This document shows positions 34,361 through 43,575 of a DNA stretch of 64,000 bases, one piece after another (positions within the stretch are counted from its first letter, which is position 1; each line of letters begins with the position of its first letter). The notes under the pieces are model-generated. The model was not told the DNA's origin. It saw nothing but the letters and a program-made list of their open reading frames with translations, and did no database searches. This DNA is from Bradyrhizobium jicamae. Lineage in GTDB: Bacteria; Pseudomonadota; Alphaproteobacteria; Rhizobiales; Xanthobacteraceae. Location of the stretch: NCBI RefSeq assembly GCF_018130695.1, contig NZ_JAFCJX010000002.1, positions 124,001 to 188,000 on the forward strand. Direction: 5' to 3'. The position numbers were made by a program, and so were the translations under genes.

Positions 34361-35800
34361 ATGTCTGAACTGCACAAGAACTTCATCGGCGACGAATGGG
34401 TCGGCGGCAGCAAGGTCACGCGCAACATCAACCCTTCTGATACCAACGATGTGGTCGGCGAATACGCCCAGGCCGATGCGGCGCAGGCGGCGCACGCCAT
34501 CGCTGCGGCCAAGGCCGCCGCGCCCGGCTGGTCGCGCTCCACGCCGCAGGAACGTCATGACGCCCTGAAGAAGATTTCCGACGAGATCATGGCGCGCAAG
34601 GAGGAACTCGGCGAGCTGCTGGCGCGCGAGGAGGGCAAGACGCGGCCTGAAGGCATCGGCGAGGTCGCCCGCGCCGGCCAGATCTTCGATTTCTTCGCCG
34701 GCGAGGCGCTGCGGCTGGTCGGCGAGAAGGTGCCGAGTGTGCGGCCCGGTATCGACGTCGAGATGACCCGTGAGGCCGTCGGCGTCGTCGGCATCATCTC
34801 GCCGTGGAATTTCCCGATCGCAATCCCCGCCTGGAAGATCGCGCCGGCGCTGTGCTACGGCAATGCCGTCGTGTTCAAGCCGGCCGATCTGGTGCCGGGC
34901 TCCGCGCATGCGCTCGCCGAGATCATCGCGCGCTCGGGATTGCCGAAGGGCGTGTTCAACCTGGTGATGGGCCGCGGCTCCGTGGTCGGCGAGGCGTTCC
35001 TCGCCAGCCGCGACGTCGACGCGATCACGTTCACCGGCTCGGTCTCGACCGGCCGCAAGGTGGCGAGCGCCTGTGTGGCGCGGATGGCCAAGTTCCAGCT
35101 CGAGATGGGCGGCAAGAATCCGCTGGTGGTGCTCGACGACGCCGACCTCAAGATCGCTGTCGAATGCGCAGTCAATGGCGCCTTCTTCTCCACCGGCCAG
35201 CGCTGCACTGCTTCGTCGCGGCTGATCGTCACGCAAGGCATCCACGATCGCTTCGTCGATGCCATGGTCGAGCGCATGAAGAGCCTCGTGGTCGACGATG
35301 CCTGCAAGGCTGGTACCCATATCGGGCCGGTGGTCGATCAGAACCAACTCGACCAGGACCTCTCCTACATCAACATCGGGCGTGACGAGGGCGCCAAGCT
35401 CGTGCAGGGCGGTGAACTGGTCAGTCGCGAGACGCCGGGCTTCTATCTCACGCCGGTGCTGTTCACCGAAGCTCACAACAACATGCGCATCTCGCGCGAA
35501 GAGATCTTCGGACCGGTCGCGTCGGTGATCCGGGTCAAGGACTACGAGGAGGCGCTGGCGGCCGCAAACGACACCGAGTTCGGTCTCGCTTCGGGCATCT
35601 GCACCACCAGCCTGAAATACGCCACCCACTACAAGCGCAATGCAGAGGCTGGCATGGTGATGGTCAACCTGCCGACGGCGGGCGTCGACTATCACGTGCC
35701 GTTCGGCGGCCGCAAGGGATCGAGCTACGGTCCGCGCGAGCAGGGCCGGTATGCGGCCGAGTTCTACACGACGGTGAAGACGGCCTACACGGCACCGTAG
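34361..35800 (+). CDS. Aldehyde dehydrogenase, 2-oxoglutarate-semialdehyde type
   Basis: The 479-residue NAD(P)-dependent enzyme carries the ALDH signatures: ISPWNFPIAIPAWK (cofactor Asn149), FTGSVSTGRKV (Rossmann turn), catalytic Glu248 in FQLEMGGKNP and catalytic Cys282 in FSTGQRCTASS. It ends with the PFGGRKGSSYGPREQG motif common in KGSA dehydrogenases. Context gives the role: oxidation of 2-oxoglutarate semialdehyde to 2-oxoglutarate, the last step of the pentose route. AAGGAACCGGAC precedes the ATG. It is the last gene of the unit. Confidence 0.87.
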   Translation: MSELHKNFIGDEWVGGSKVTRNINPSDTNDVVGEYAQADAAQAAHAIAAAKAAAPGWSRSTPQERHDALKKISDEIMARKEELGELLAREEGKTRPEGIGEVARAGQIFDFFAGEALRLVGEKVPSVRPGIDVEMTREAVGVVGIISPWNFPIAIPAWKIAPALCYGNAVVFKPADLVPGSAHALAEIIARSGLPKGVFNLVMGRGSVVGEAFLASRDVDAITFTGSVSTGRKVASACVARMAKFQLEMGGKNPLVVLDDADLKIAVECAVNGAFFSTGQRCTASSRLIVTQGIHDRFVDAMVERMKSLVVDDACKAGTHIGPVVDQNQLDQDLSYINIGRDEGAKLVQGGELVSRETPGFYLTPVLFTEAHNNMRISREEIFGPVASVIRVKDYEEALAAANDTEFGLASGICTTSLKYATHYKRNAEAGMVMVNLPTAGVDYHVPFGGRKGSSYGPREQGRYAAEFYTTVKTAYTAP

Positions 35801-36410
35801 AGCATCGAGACCATTCGAGAATGCTGCTCGATGCTGCCACCACCGAATGCGCCGCGATGCCGGGAGGCAAAACCCCATTTCCGGCGTAGCTCAAATGGCA
35901 GGTTTGGCCTGGCCGGCGCATGCCGCGTTGCCCACGTTGTCGGGGATCCCAGGAGCCATATTCCAGGCTGGATGAGAGCAACTGAAAGCCTCGAGCCATG
36001 AATTTGTCGTCTGCCGGATAACCGCGGGTTATTCACCCGGATGATGATGGTCCATTCAACTTTCAATTGGACTGGGAAAGCGGTCTTGCGCACTTATGAC
36101 GCCGGGACCGTTGGCGCATGCGGCGCGGTCTCGCAGTAGCTCCTTGGGGCCGTCATATGAAGCTCGCTTTGCTGAGGTTTTCCGTCAAAACCTGCGTCGA
36201 AAATCCGTCGACATATCCCGCCTGACGCGCAGCTCGACCTGGCGCGGCGAGATCCGTGATCATCGGTCCGGCGCTGACGATGCGATCTGGCCGCCTCGAA
36301 GGTCCGCGGCGTGACTAGATCGTCCAGTCGCCACATCGATGACAGGCAAACGAGTGCCGCATTTGACGGCAAGCAGATCGTAATTTTGTAGCGCCAATGG
36401 GGATGGAACA
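35801..36410. other. Gene-free spacer
   Basis: About 600 bases between the aldehyde dehydrogenase and the first MFS carrier. No convincing gene, tRNA or operator is visible. The short open frames on the minus strand show no recognisable protein features. A promoter for the carrier is expected near the right end. Confidence 0.5.
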
Positions 36411-37742
36411 ATGACGGTGGAGGCGGGACGCGAACCAATCGCCCTTGAGCACGGGCGTGATGCGCTTCAGGCTACCCTGGAGAAAGCAAAGTGGCGGATC
36501 GTCCCGTTCCTGTTTCTGTGCTTTGTGGTCAATTATGTTGACCGGTCGAATGTGGGGTTGGCGAAGCTTCATTTTCAGAACGAGTTGGGATTCAGCGATG
36601 CCGTTTATGGCCTTGGCGTCTCGTTCTTCTTCGTTGGCTTCCTGCTTTTCGAGGTCCCCAGCAATCTTCTGCTCGCCCGGATCGGCGCCCGCAAGACGCT
36701 CTCTCGCATCATGGTTCTTTGGGGCCTTGCGTCGATAGCGCTGATGATCGTCAAGACGCCATTTGAATTCTATCTGGCGAGATTCCTTGTCGGCGTCTTT
36801 GAAGCAGGCTTCGTGCCGGGCGTCCTCTACTATTTGTCTCAGTGGTTTCCCAGCACTCAGCGCGCGCGCATTACGTCCATGTTCATGGTCGCGCTGCCCA
36901 TTTCAGGCATCATGAGCAATCCCTTGTCTGGTTGGCTGATGAGCAGCATGAACGGCTTTCATGGTCTCGCCGGCTGGCAATGGCTGTTTCTTGTCGAGGG
37001 CTTGCCTTCGGTGATCCTCGGTAGCTTTGCCTTCCTCTATCTGTCCGACACGCCCGAGACTTCGAGCTGGCTTGACGATAAGGAGAAGCGTGACTTGGCC
37101 GGCGTGATGGAGCGGGACCGGAATTCAATCCCGAGAACCGATCACAGCTTCGTTCAGAGCCTGCGGGACGTCCGCATCTATGGATTTGCGTTCTGCGTGT
37201 TCACGCAGTTCTGCGTGGTTATCGTCTTCGCGTACTGGGGACCCACCATCCTGAGGGGATCGGGTGTCAAAGACGTTACCCAACTCGGTCTCCTGAACAC
37301 CATCCCGTTCCTCGTCAGCATGGCTCTCATGCTGCTCGCCGGTTGGCATTCTGATCGCAAGATGGAGCGGCCCCGACATGCAGCTTGTGGGCAGGCGCTA
37401 ACCGTGGCGGGTTTGATATTGTTACCGGTGAGTTACGGCAGTCCCACGCTGACCATTGCATGCCTTGCTGCGCTCGCGTCAGGTCACTACGTGTTTTGGT
37501 CCGTCTTCTGGACGATCCCGCCAACGTACCTGTCGCGGTCGGCCGCTCCGGGGGGCATTGCGCTCATCAACAGCTTGGGCGCAACCGGTGGGTTCTTTGC
37601 TTCCAACTTTCTGGGCTGGATCGAGACATCGACGGGAACGCTGACCTTGGGTTTCTACTCGATTGCCGTGCTGGCTGCGCTAGGCGCGCTCACCCTTTTG
37701 CTCGTAGCTCCGAAACTTGAGGGACGGCGGGTTGGCCGCTAA
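36411..37742 (+). CDS. MFS transporter, anion:cation symporter type
   Basis: The 443-residue inner-membrane protein has twelve hydrophobic segments and the marks of the ACS family of organic-anion/proton symporters: NYVDRSNVGLAKLHFQNELGFSDAVYGLG, then FFVGFLLFEVPSNLLLARIGARKTLSRIMVLWG and the long polar central loop. The family takes up carboxylates such as phthalate, tartrate, galactarate or hydroxyphenylacetate. It is separate from the sugar-acid genes by 600 bases and faces the LysR gene convergently, so its substrate and control are unsure. Confidence 0.87.
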   Translation: MTVEAGREPIALEHGRDALQATLEKAKWRIVPFLFLCFVVNYVDRSNVGLAKLHFQNELGFSDAVYGLGVSFFFVGFLLFEVPSNLLLARIGARKTLSRIMVLWGLASIALMIVKTPFEFYLARFLVGVFEAGFVPGVLYYLSQWFPSTQRARITSMFMVALPISGIMSNPLSGWLMSSMNGFHGLAGWQWLFLVEGLPSVILGSFAFLYLSDTPETSSWLDDKEKRDLAGVMERDRNSIPRTDHSFVQSLRDVRIYGFAFCVFTQFCVVIVFAYWGPTILRGSGVKDVTQLGLLNTIPFLVSMALMLLAGWHSDRKMERPRHAACGQALTVAGLILLPVSYGSPTLTIACLAALASGHYVFWSVFWTIPPTYLSRSAAPGGIALINSLGATGGFFASNFLGWIETSTGTLTLGFYSIAVLAALGALTLLLVAPKLEGRRVGR

Positions 37743-37766
37743 CGAATTCGAGCTTGGATAGGTTTG

Positions 37767-37806
37767 CCGGCATATCGCAATGCCCATCATGCGCACGATA
37801 TGCTGG
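37767..37806. terminator. Hairpin between convergent MFS and LysR genes
   Basis: CCGGCATATCG (37767-37777) pairs with CGATATGCTGG (37796-37806) at 10 of 11 positions across an 18-base loop. Its place between two convergent gene ends suits a bidirectional terminator, though no T-run is present. Confidence 0.35.
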
Positions 37807-37811
37807 ATGAC

Positions 37812-38816
37812 CTATCTTTTCTGACCAGCAGGTTTTGCACCGTGATGCTCCCGTGCAGGCGGTTTGGTCCTGGGTTCGTTCGCCTTGCGGGAAGGAGGCG
37901 TCGAAGGCGGCGGCACAGCCAGACTGGCCGGCACTTTCGCGGACTCGCGCAACATATCGACGAACGCCTCGGCGGCAGGGGAGAGAGAGCGGCCGTCCCG
38001 GGTGATGACGGCGACGGAACGCAGAATTTGAGGGTTTTGGAGCGGCCGGACGCCAATAGATGGATCGGTCAGCACTTCAACGCATTCGGGCAGGATGGCT
38101 ACGCCCAAGCCGACCCGAACCAGAGCCAGTGCAGTCCCTGCATAGGCGACCTCGTAGGCCGGCGCCAACGAGTGGCCGGCTTGAGAAAAGCCATCCTCGG
38201 TCAAATCGCGGAAGATGCTGTCGCGGTTGAGCGAGATCACCGGCAGGCCGATGAGGTCGCGCCAGTTGAGTTGCGCCAACTCACCGATCGGATGGCCCCG
38301 CGGATAGACGGCCACCAGCGGCTCCTGGAACAGCGGCTTCCATTGCAGCCCAGGCTCCCACTCGCGGAAACTGCCTACGCCGAGATCGGCTCCGCCGCTT
38401 CGGACTTGCATCAAGACCTGTTCAGGCAAGGAATCTTTCAGGTGCACCGCGATGGTCGGAAAGCGGGTCTTGAATTCGGCGATTACCTCGACGAGGAAAG
38501 TGGTCGCGAGAATGTAAGGGGCGGCAATTACGACCTTGCCGCGTTGCTTTGCGCCCAGGTCCGCCACATTGGCGAGCGTCGCATCGAGATCGTCCAGCAG
38601 CCGTTCGGCGCTGCTCATCAGCTCCAGTCCGGCCGCGGTCAACTCGACCTTCCGGGTGGAGCGCTCGATCAGCTGGACCTGCAGGTTTTCCTCGAGCTGA
38701 CGGATGAGCAGACTTAGCGCGGATTGGGTCAGGTGCAGACGCTCTGCCGCTTTCGTGAAGCTCTTCAGCTGAGTCACGAAGACGAAGGCACGCAGCTGGC
38801 GCACGGTCACATTCAT
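37812..38816 (-). CDS. LysR-family transcriptional regulator
   Basis: The 334-residue regulator has the LysR winged HTH at residues 1-60 (RQLRAFVFVTQLKSFTKAAERLHLTQSALSLLIRQLEENLQVQL) and an effector domain beginning at GKVVIAAPY. The last ~30 residues are a Pro/Arg/Lys-rich tail beyond the normal family end. It is divergent from the second MFS gene, with 149 bases between them, and lies next to the meta-cleavage genes. It most likely activates those genes in response to a pathway intermediate. Confidence 0.9.
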   Translation of the reverse strand: MNVTVRQLRAFVFVTQLKSFTKAAERLHLTQSALSLLIRQLEENLQVQLIERSTRKVELTAAGLELMSSAERLLDDLDATLANVADLGAKQRGKVVIAAPYILATTFLVEVIAEFKTRFPTIAVHLKDSLPEQVLMQVRSGGADLGVGSFREWEPGLQWKPLFQEPLVAVYPRGHPIGELAQLNWRDLIGLPVISLNRDSIFRDLTEDGFSQAGHSLAPAYEVAYAGTALALVRVGLGVAILPECVEVLTDPSIGVRPLQNPQILRSVAVITRDGRSLSPAAEAFVDMLRESAKVPASLAVPPPSTPPSRKANEPRTKPPAREHHGAKPAGQKR

Positions 38817-38965
38817 TGGGAAAGTTCATAAATCCAGCAGATAAACTCGTTTGCACTATAGGTTCGCTCTGCGCCACACACAACGCCGATGCCTTCGGAA
38901 GATCGGCCGCCATTCTCAGGTCTTCCCGTCGCACACAACAGAACGAAACGGTCGGGGAGAGTGAC

Positions 38966-40285
38966 GTGGTTGCGCGGGCAAGCGAAGCTGAGTGCATTCC
39001 GGATTACACAGCGCAGGTGGAGGATGTCGCCTTCGCCAAGGTGGCCTGGAGGCTGCTTCCGATACTTGTCGTTGCGTTCACCTTGAATTTCCTCGACCGC
39101 ACCAACGTCGGTGTGGCGGCACTGACGATGAACGAAGACGTCGGATTGAGCGCCTCGCAATTCGGCCTCGGCTCCGGGCTGTTCTTCCTGGGCTATTGCC
39201 TGTTCGACGTGCCCAGCAATTTGCTGCTGTATCGTTTCGGCGCTCGGATCTGGCTCTCACGCATCATGTTGACGTGGGGTATTGTGTCCGCCGCAACCAT
39301 CTTCGTCACCGGGCCGTACAGCTTCTATCTTGTTCGTTTTCTGCTTGGCATTGCCGAGGCAGGATTTTTCCCTGGGGTGGCGTTCTATCTCTCCGCCTGG
39401 TTTCCCAAGGCCAGCCGCGCGAAGATCCTGACCTGGTTCCTGGTCGCCATTCCTGCCTCATCGCTGATCGGCAGTCCGTTGTCGGGCTTGCTGCTGGAAA
39501 TGGACGGCGTCGCCGGGCTGGCCGGCTGGAAATGGCTGCTCGTCATCGAGGCATTGCCGACAATCGTGGTCGGTCTGCTTCTCCTGAAGGCGCTGGCGGA
39601 CGGACCGGAGAAAGCCAAGTGGCTGACCGGCGCGGAACGATTGGCAATCGTGAGGCGCTTGGACAACGAGCGATCCGAGCAGGCACATCATTCTCTTCAC
39701 AGGCTGATGCCGGCTCTCAGAGATATCAGGGTGCTCTTGCTTGCCGGGGTTTTCCTCGCGCTTTCGATCGGCTCGTTCGGTGTTCAGATCTGGCTACCCC
39801 TGATCATCAAGCATGAGCAGCAGCATTTCTCCAACCTGATGATCGGCTTCATCAGCGCGATTCCGTTCCTGTTCGCTACCGCCGCGATGGTGATCTGGGC
39901 CGTCATCGGCAGCCGCCGCGGCAGCATGGCGGGCAATGTGATCATCACTTGCGTGTTGGCTTCGATCGGATTCGCGGGCGCGCTGATCCCGGGTTCGTTC
40001 CTGCTCTCCATGACCGGAATCACGATCGCCCTGATCGGGATGAACGCCTCCCGTGGTTTCTTCTGGGCGATCCCGTCGCAGTTCTTGACCGGCGTCGCAG
40101 CCGCCGGCGGCATCGCCTTCATCAACATGGTTGGCGTTGCGGGCGGCTTCATCGGACCGTGGCTGATGGGATCGCTGAAAGATCTCACCGGCTCCTTCGA
40201 GGTCGGCCTGGCGGGGCTGGGTGGCTCTCTGCTGATCGCGGCGATGCTGGTCGTCGTGCTGAAACGGCGATTGCAGAGCGACTAG
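38966..40285 (+). CDS. MFS transporter, anion:cation symporter type
   Basis: The 439-residue carrier is of the same ACS family as the one at 36411 (TLNFLDRTNVGVAALTMNEDVGLSASQFG, then FFLGYCLFDVPSNLLLYRFGARIWLSRIMLTWG). A GTG at 38966 is taken as start because GGGGAGA lies just upstream and the resulting length fits the family; longer in-frame alternatives reach back into the LysR start. It precedes the binding protein and meta-pathway genes by about 120 bases and probably imports an aromatic or dicarboxylic acid that feeds them. Confidence 0.85.
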   Translation: MVARASEAECIPDYTAQVEDVAFAKVAWRLLPILVVAFTLNFLDRTNVGVAALTMNEDVGLSASQFGLGSGLFFLGYCLFDVPSNLLLYRFGARIWLSRIMLTWGIVSAATIFVTGPYSFYLVRFLLGIAEAGFFPGVAFYLSAWFPKASRAKILTWFLVAIPASSLIGSPLSGLLLEMDGVAGLAGWKWLLVIEALPTIVVGLLLLKALADGPEKAKWLTGAERLAIVRRLDNERSEQAHHSLHRLMPALRDIRVLLLAGVFLALSIGSFGVQIWLPLIIKHEQQHFSNLMIGFISAIPFLFATAAMVIWAVIGSRRGSMAGNVIITCVLASIGFAGALIPGSFLLSMTGITIALIGMNASRGFFWAIPSQFLTGVAAAGGIAFINMVGVAGGFIGPWLMGSLKDLTGSFEVGLAGLGGSLLIAAMLVVVLKRRLQSD

Positions 40286-40405
40286 CCGAGGGTGCAATCG
40301 TTGATGAGTTTACCCAATCATTCGATTGGAATTACTCGTTTGTATCAAGGTTCGCGGGCGCTTCTAATGAGCACAAAGGCGCAGCAGCCGGCACGAGGAA
40401 ACGAC

Positions 40406-41380
40406 ATGGACCGACGTCAGTGTTTTGCGGCGATGCTGCTTGCAGCGACTGCCGCCATCGCGCCCGCAGCCTGGGCGCAGGACAGCTACCCCTCGCGCCT
40501 GGTCAAGGTGGTCGTCGGCTTTCCGGCCGGAAGTGCCACCGATGTTGCAGCCCGTGCCGTCGCCGAAGCGCTGGCCCGCCGGCTCGGCCAGCCCTTCATC
40601 ATCGACAACCGGCCCGGCGCAGCAAGCAACATCGCGGCCAAGGCCGTTGCGACGTCTGCTCCCGACGGCCACACGCTGTTCGTGGGAACGGTCGCGAACA
40701 CCATCAATGCGGCATTCCCCAACACCGGTTTCCCCGACCCGGCGAAGGATTTTGTCGCGGTCACCCTGATCGGCAGCATGCCGAACGTGCTGGTGGTGAA
40801 CCCCTCGCTCGGCGTTGCATCGGTCGACCAGCTGGTTCGTGCGGCGAAAGCGAAGCCGGGTCAGATCACGTTCGCCTCCTCGGGCCACGGCACGTCGCCC
40901 CATTTGTCGGGTGAGCTGTTCTCCTCCATGGCCGGCATCAAGATGCTGCACGTGCCGTACCGCGGCAGCACCCCGGCCGTGACGGACCTGCTCGGCGGTC
41001 AGGTGCAGGTGATGTTCTCGCCGGTCTCCAGCGTGTTGCCGCATGTTCGTGCGGGGACTTTGAAGGCGCTGGCGACGACGGGCGCGAAGCGGACCGCACT
41101 CGCACCCGATTTGCCGACCTTGCAAGAGCTGGGCTTCAAGGACTTCGAAAGCTCGGTGTGGTTCGGTTTCCTCCTGCCCGCGGGAGCGCCGTCTGGCGTG
41201 GTCGCGAAGCTCCAGGCCGCTACGCATGCTGCGCTCGGCCAACCGGATGTCCAGAACTTTTTCGGCACCCAGGGGATCGAGGTCATCACGTCCACGCCCG
41301 ACGAGTTCGCTCAATACATCCGCAGCGAAACGGACAAATGGCGCAACGTCATCCAGACCGCTGGCATCACCCGCGAATAA
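40406..41380 (+). CDS. TctC/Bug-family periplasmic binding protein
   Basis: The 324-residue protein has a Sec signal (MDRRQCFAAMLLAATAAIAP, cleavage near AWAQ) and the Bug-family core: YPSRLVKVVVGFPAGSATDVAAR, IIDNRPGAASNIAAKAVA, LLGGQVQVMFSPVSSVLPHV. Bug proteins bind carboxylates, usually for TctAB membrane partners; no such partners are encoded here, so it is an orphan. GAGGAAACGAC before the ATG at 40406 sets the start. Position suggests it binds an acid degraded by the following genes. Confidence 0.88.
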   Translation: MDRRQCFAAMLLAATAAIAPAAWAQDSYPSRLVKVVVGFPAGSATDVAARAVAEALARRLGQPFIIDNRPGAASNIAAKAVATSAPDGHTLFVGTVANTINAAFPNTGFPDPAKDFVAVTLIGSMPNVLVVNPSLGVASVDQLVRAAKAKPGQITFASSGHGTSPHLSGELFSSMAGIKMLHVPYRGSTPAVTDLLGGQVQVMFSPVSSVLPHVRAGTLKALATTGAKRTALAPDLPTLQELGFKDFESSVWFGFLLPAGAPSGVVAKLQAATHAALGQPDVQNFFGTQGIEVITSTPDEFAQYIRSETDKWRNVIQTAGITRE

Positions 41381-41403
41381 CCGTTCAACGAAGGAGATTT
41401 CAT

Positions 41404-41928
41404 ATGGCCACGCTGCGAGCCGCGGAGTGCCGCGAGTTCATCCAGGCCGTCACCGAAAAGGCAGCCGAAATGGGCGTTCCGATCTCGGTCGCGATCGTTG
41501 GGCCCGAGGGGCACCTGATTGCCCTGGAGCGCATGGACGACGCCGGCTTCATCACACCCGACACGGCGCGCGCCAAGGCGTTCACCGTCGCCGCCTTCCG
41601 ATCGATGAGTCCGCGCTTCTCCGACGGGGTTGTCATCCAGCAGTGGTTCAAGGAACGCAACCCTCAGATGCTGATGAACGCTGCGGTATTTACCAATGGC
41701 CAGGTCGTCGCCTCAGGCGGCTGTGCGCCGGTTTTCAAGGGCTCCAAGATGGTCGGTGCCTACGGCATTAGTGGTGCCACTGGCGACCAGGACGAAGAGA
41801 TCGGTCAGTACGCGCGCGCGAAGGTGGGTTGGGCCCACAAGCCCGAACACGACACCACTCCCGAGAGCGTCAAGCGGCATGTCAACGAGATCTACGCCAA
41901 GGTGGGTCTCGGCGACCGTTCCCTTTGA
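41404..41928 (+). CDS. GlcG/HbpS-like DUF336 protein
   Basis: The 174-residue protein matches the HbpS/GlcG fold: VTEKAAEMGVPISVAIVGPEGHLIALERMDDA, then the TARAKAFTVAAF helix and ASGGCAPVF...GAYGISGATGDQDEEIGQYA. Members have been described as haem-binding or are found beside glycolate and aromatic catabolic genes; their enzymatic role is not settled. No signal peptide is seen. GAAGGAGATTTCAT precedes the ATG at 41404. It is the second gene of the meta-pathway unit. Confidence 0.82.
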   Translation: MATLRAAECREFIQAVTEKAAEMGVPISVAIVGPEGHLIALERMDDAGFITPDTARAKAFTVAAFRSMSPRFSDGVVIQQWFKERNPQMLMNAAVFTNGQVVASGGCAPVFKGSKMVGAYGISGATGDQDEEIGQYARAKVGWAHKPEHDTTPESVKRHVNEIYAKVGLGDRSL

Positions 41929-41948
41929 CCATCGCGAAAGACAACGCC

Positions 41949-42767
41949 ATGTCCACATCTTCCATCGATATAGCCGGCGCAGCGCGCTCCCTGCGCGACG
42001 CTGCGCGCACGGGAATTGCCATTGCTCCGCTGCGCGAGACATTCCCACAGATAACGGCGGCCGACGCCTATGCGGTTCAGCGCATGAACACCGAGCATCG
42101 CGTGAGCGAGCAGGGGGCGCGCATCGTCGGCTGCAAGATCGGGCTGACGGCGAGAGCGGTGCAGGCGCAGCTTGGCGTCGATCAGCCCGACTTCGGAATG
42201 CTGTTTGACGATATGGGGTTCGGTGACGCAGAGCCGGTGTCGATGCGAGGACTGCAGCAGCCCAGGATCGAGGCGGAGGTCGCGTTCGTTCTTGGGCGTG
42301 ACCTGGACATGGAGAAGCCGGGCCACGCAGACGTTATCCAGGCCATCGATCATTTGCTGCCTGCCCTCGAGATCGTCGGCAGCCGCATCGCAAACTGGAA
42401 CATCCGCTTTGTCGACACGGTGGCGGACAACGCCTCTTCCAGCGCTTACGTGCTTGGGAGCATGCCGAAGAGGTTGTCTGACGTTGATCTCCGGCTGTGT
42501 GGCATGGTGATGACGCGGCGCGGCGAGCCCGTGTCCGTCGGCGCCGGCGCGGCGTGCATGGGCAACCCGCTCAATGCAGTGGTCTGGCTTGCCCGCACGA
42601 TGGCTGCTCTGGGGCAACCGCTTCGCGCCGGTCACCTGGTGCTTTCCGGCGCGCTGGGACCCATGGTCGCCGTCAGCGCAGGCGACGTCTTCGAAACGCA
42701 CATCAATGGTTTGGGCTGCGTTAAAGCTGTGTTTGAGGCTGATCTGGCGGGAAGGCAACTCACATGA
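41949..42767 (+). CDS. 2-keto-4-pentenoate hydratase family protein
   Basis: The 272-residue protein fits the MhpD/DmpE family: ADAYAVQRMNTEHRVSEQGARIVGCKIGLTARAVQAQLGV, metal ligands in RIEAEVAFVLGRDL, and DTVADNASSSAYVLG. It would hydrate 2-oxopent-4-enoate to 4-hydroxy-2-oxovalerate. Its last four bases overlap the start of the paralogous decarboxylase gene (ATGA), which fits the known physical complex between hydratase and oxalocrotonate decarboxylase in meta-cleavage pathways. Start at 41949; an earlier in-frame start would lie within the DUF336 gene. Confidence 0.88.
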   Translation: MSTSSIDIAGAARSLRDAARTGIAIAPLRETFPQITAADAYAVQRMNTEHRVSEQGARIVGCKIGLTARAVQAQLGVDQPDFGMLFDDMGFGDAEPVSMRGLQQPRIEAEVAFVLGRDLDMEKPGHADVIQAIDHLLPALEIVGSRIANWNIRFVDTVADNASSSAYVLGSMPKRLSDVDLRLCGMVMTRRGEPVSVGAGAACMGNPLNAVVWLARTMAALGQPLRAGHLVLSGALGPMVAVSAGDVFETHINGLGCVKAVFEADLAGRQLT

Positions 42768-43531
42768 TCCGGGTGGACGAATTGGCCGAGCGGCTGGACA
42801 GTGCCGCGCGCGACTCTCGTGAGGTCGCGCAGATCGACCCCGAAGGAAAGATGTCGCTGGAGGATGCTTACGCGATCCAGCGTACGTCCATCCAACGGCG
42901 CGTGTCCCGCGGCGCGCGACGCGCCGGCGTGAAGATGGGATTCACGAGCCGTGCCAAGATGGTCCAGATGGGCATTGGCGACGTCATCTGGGGCCGTCTG
43001 ACCGACGATATGCAGATCGAGGAAGGCATGGCAACCTCGTTCGCCCGCTTCGTGCATCCGCGCGCAGAGCCGGAAATCGCGTTCGTGCTGAAGAAGCCGC
43101 TGGCGGGCCATGTCACTGCCGCTGAAGCGCTCGCCAGCGTAGAAGCGGTCGCGCCTGCGCTCGAGGTCATCGATTCCCGTTATCAGGACTTCAAGTTCAC
43201 GCTGCCCGACGTGATCGCCGACAACGCATCATCCAGCGGTTTCGTTGTTGGGCCGTGGTGCAACCCGCGCGACGACTTCAGCAATCTCGGCCTCACCATG
43301 AGCATCGACGGCCGTGTCGTCCAGGTGGGATCGACGGCGGCGATCCTTGGTCATCCGCTTCGCTCGCTGGTCGCCGCTGCACGCCTGTCTGAGGCTGCCG
43401 GCGAGCCGCTACAGGCGGGCTGGGTGGTGATGGCCGGCGGCGCGACGCCGGCGGAGTGGCTGCAACCGGGCCAGTATATCTCCATCGAGATGGAGAGGCT
43501 GGGCAGCGCCGGCTTCCATATGCAGGCGTGA
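42764..43531 (+). CDS. 4-oxalocrotonate decarboxylase-type member of the hydratase family
   Basis: The 255-residue paralogue of the preceding gene keeps [36 protein letters not shown], metal ligands in [14 protein letters not shown], and [15 protein letters not shown]. Its size and coupling to the hydratase fit 4-oxalocrotonate decarboxylase (DmpH/NahK type), which decarboxylates 2-oxohex-3-enedioate to 2-oxopent-4-enoate. Family resemblance between the two genes means that the roles could be exchanged; enzyme assay or phylogeny would settle it. Confidence 0.82.
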   Translation: MIRVDELAERLDSAARDSREVAQIDPEGKMSLEDAYAIQRTSIQRRVSRGARRAGVKMGFTSRAKMVQMGIGDVIWGRLTDDMQIEEGMATSFARFVHPRAEPEIAFVLKKPLAGHVTAAEALASVEAVAPALEVIDSRYQDFKFTLPDVIADNASSSGFVVGPWCNPRDDFSNLGLTMSIDGRVVQVGSTAAILGHPLRSLVAAARLSEAAGEPLQAGWVVMAGGATPAEWLQPGQYISIEMERLGSAGFHMQA

Positions 43532-43575
43532 GCGACGCCCGTCACAAGATCGCAAGTCATGGACATGAGCAGCAT

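Noticed and set aside
33539..35878. Long minus-strand open frame opposite the DapA-like and aldehyde dehydrogenase genes
   Set aside because: Composition typical of a mirrored frame; the plus strand carries full catalytic motifs.
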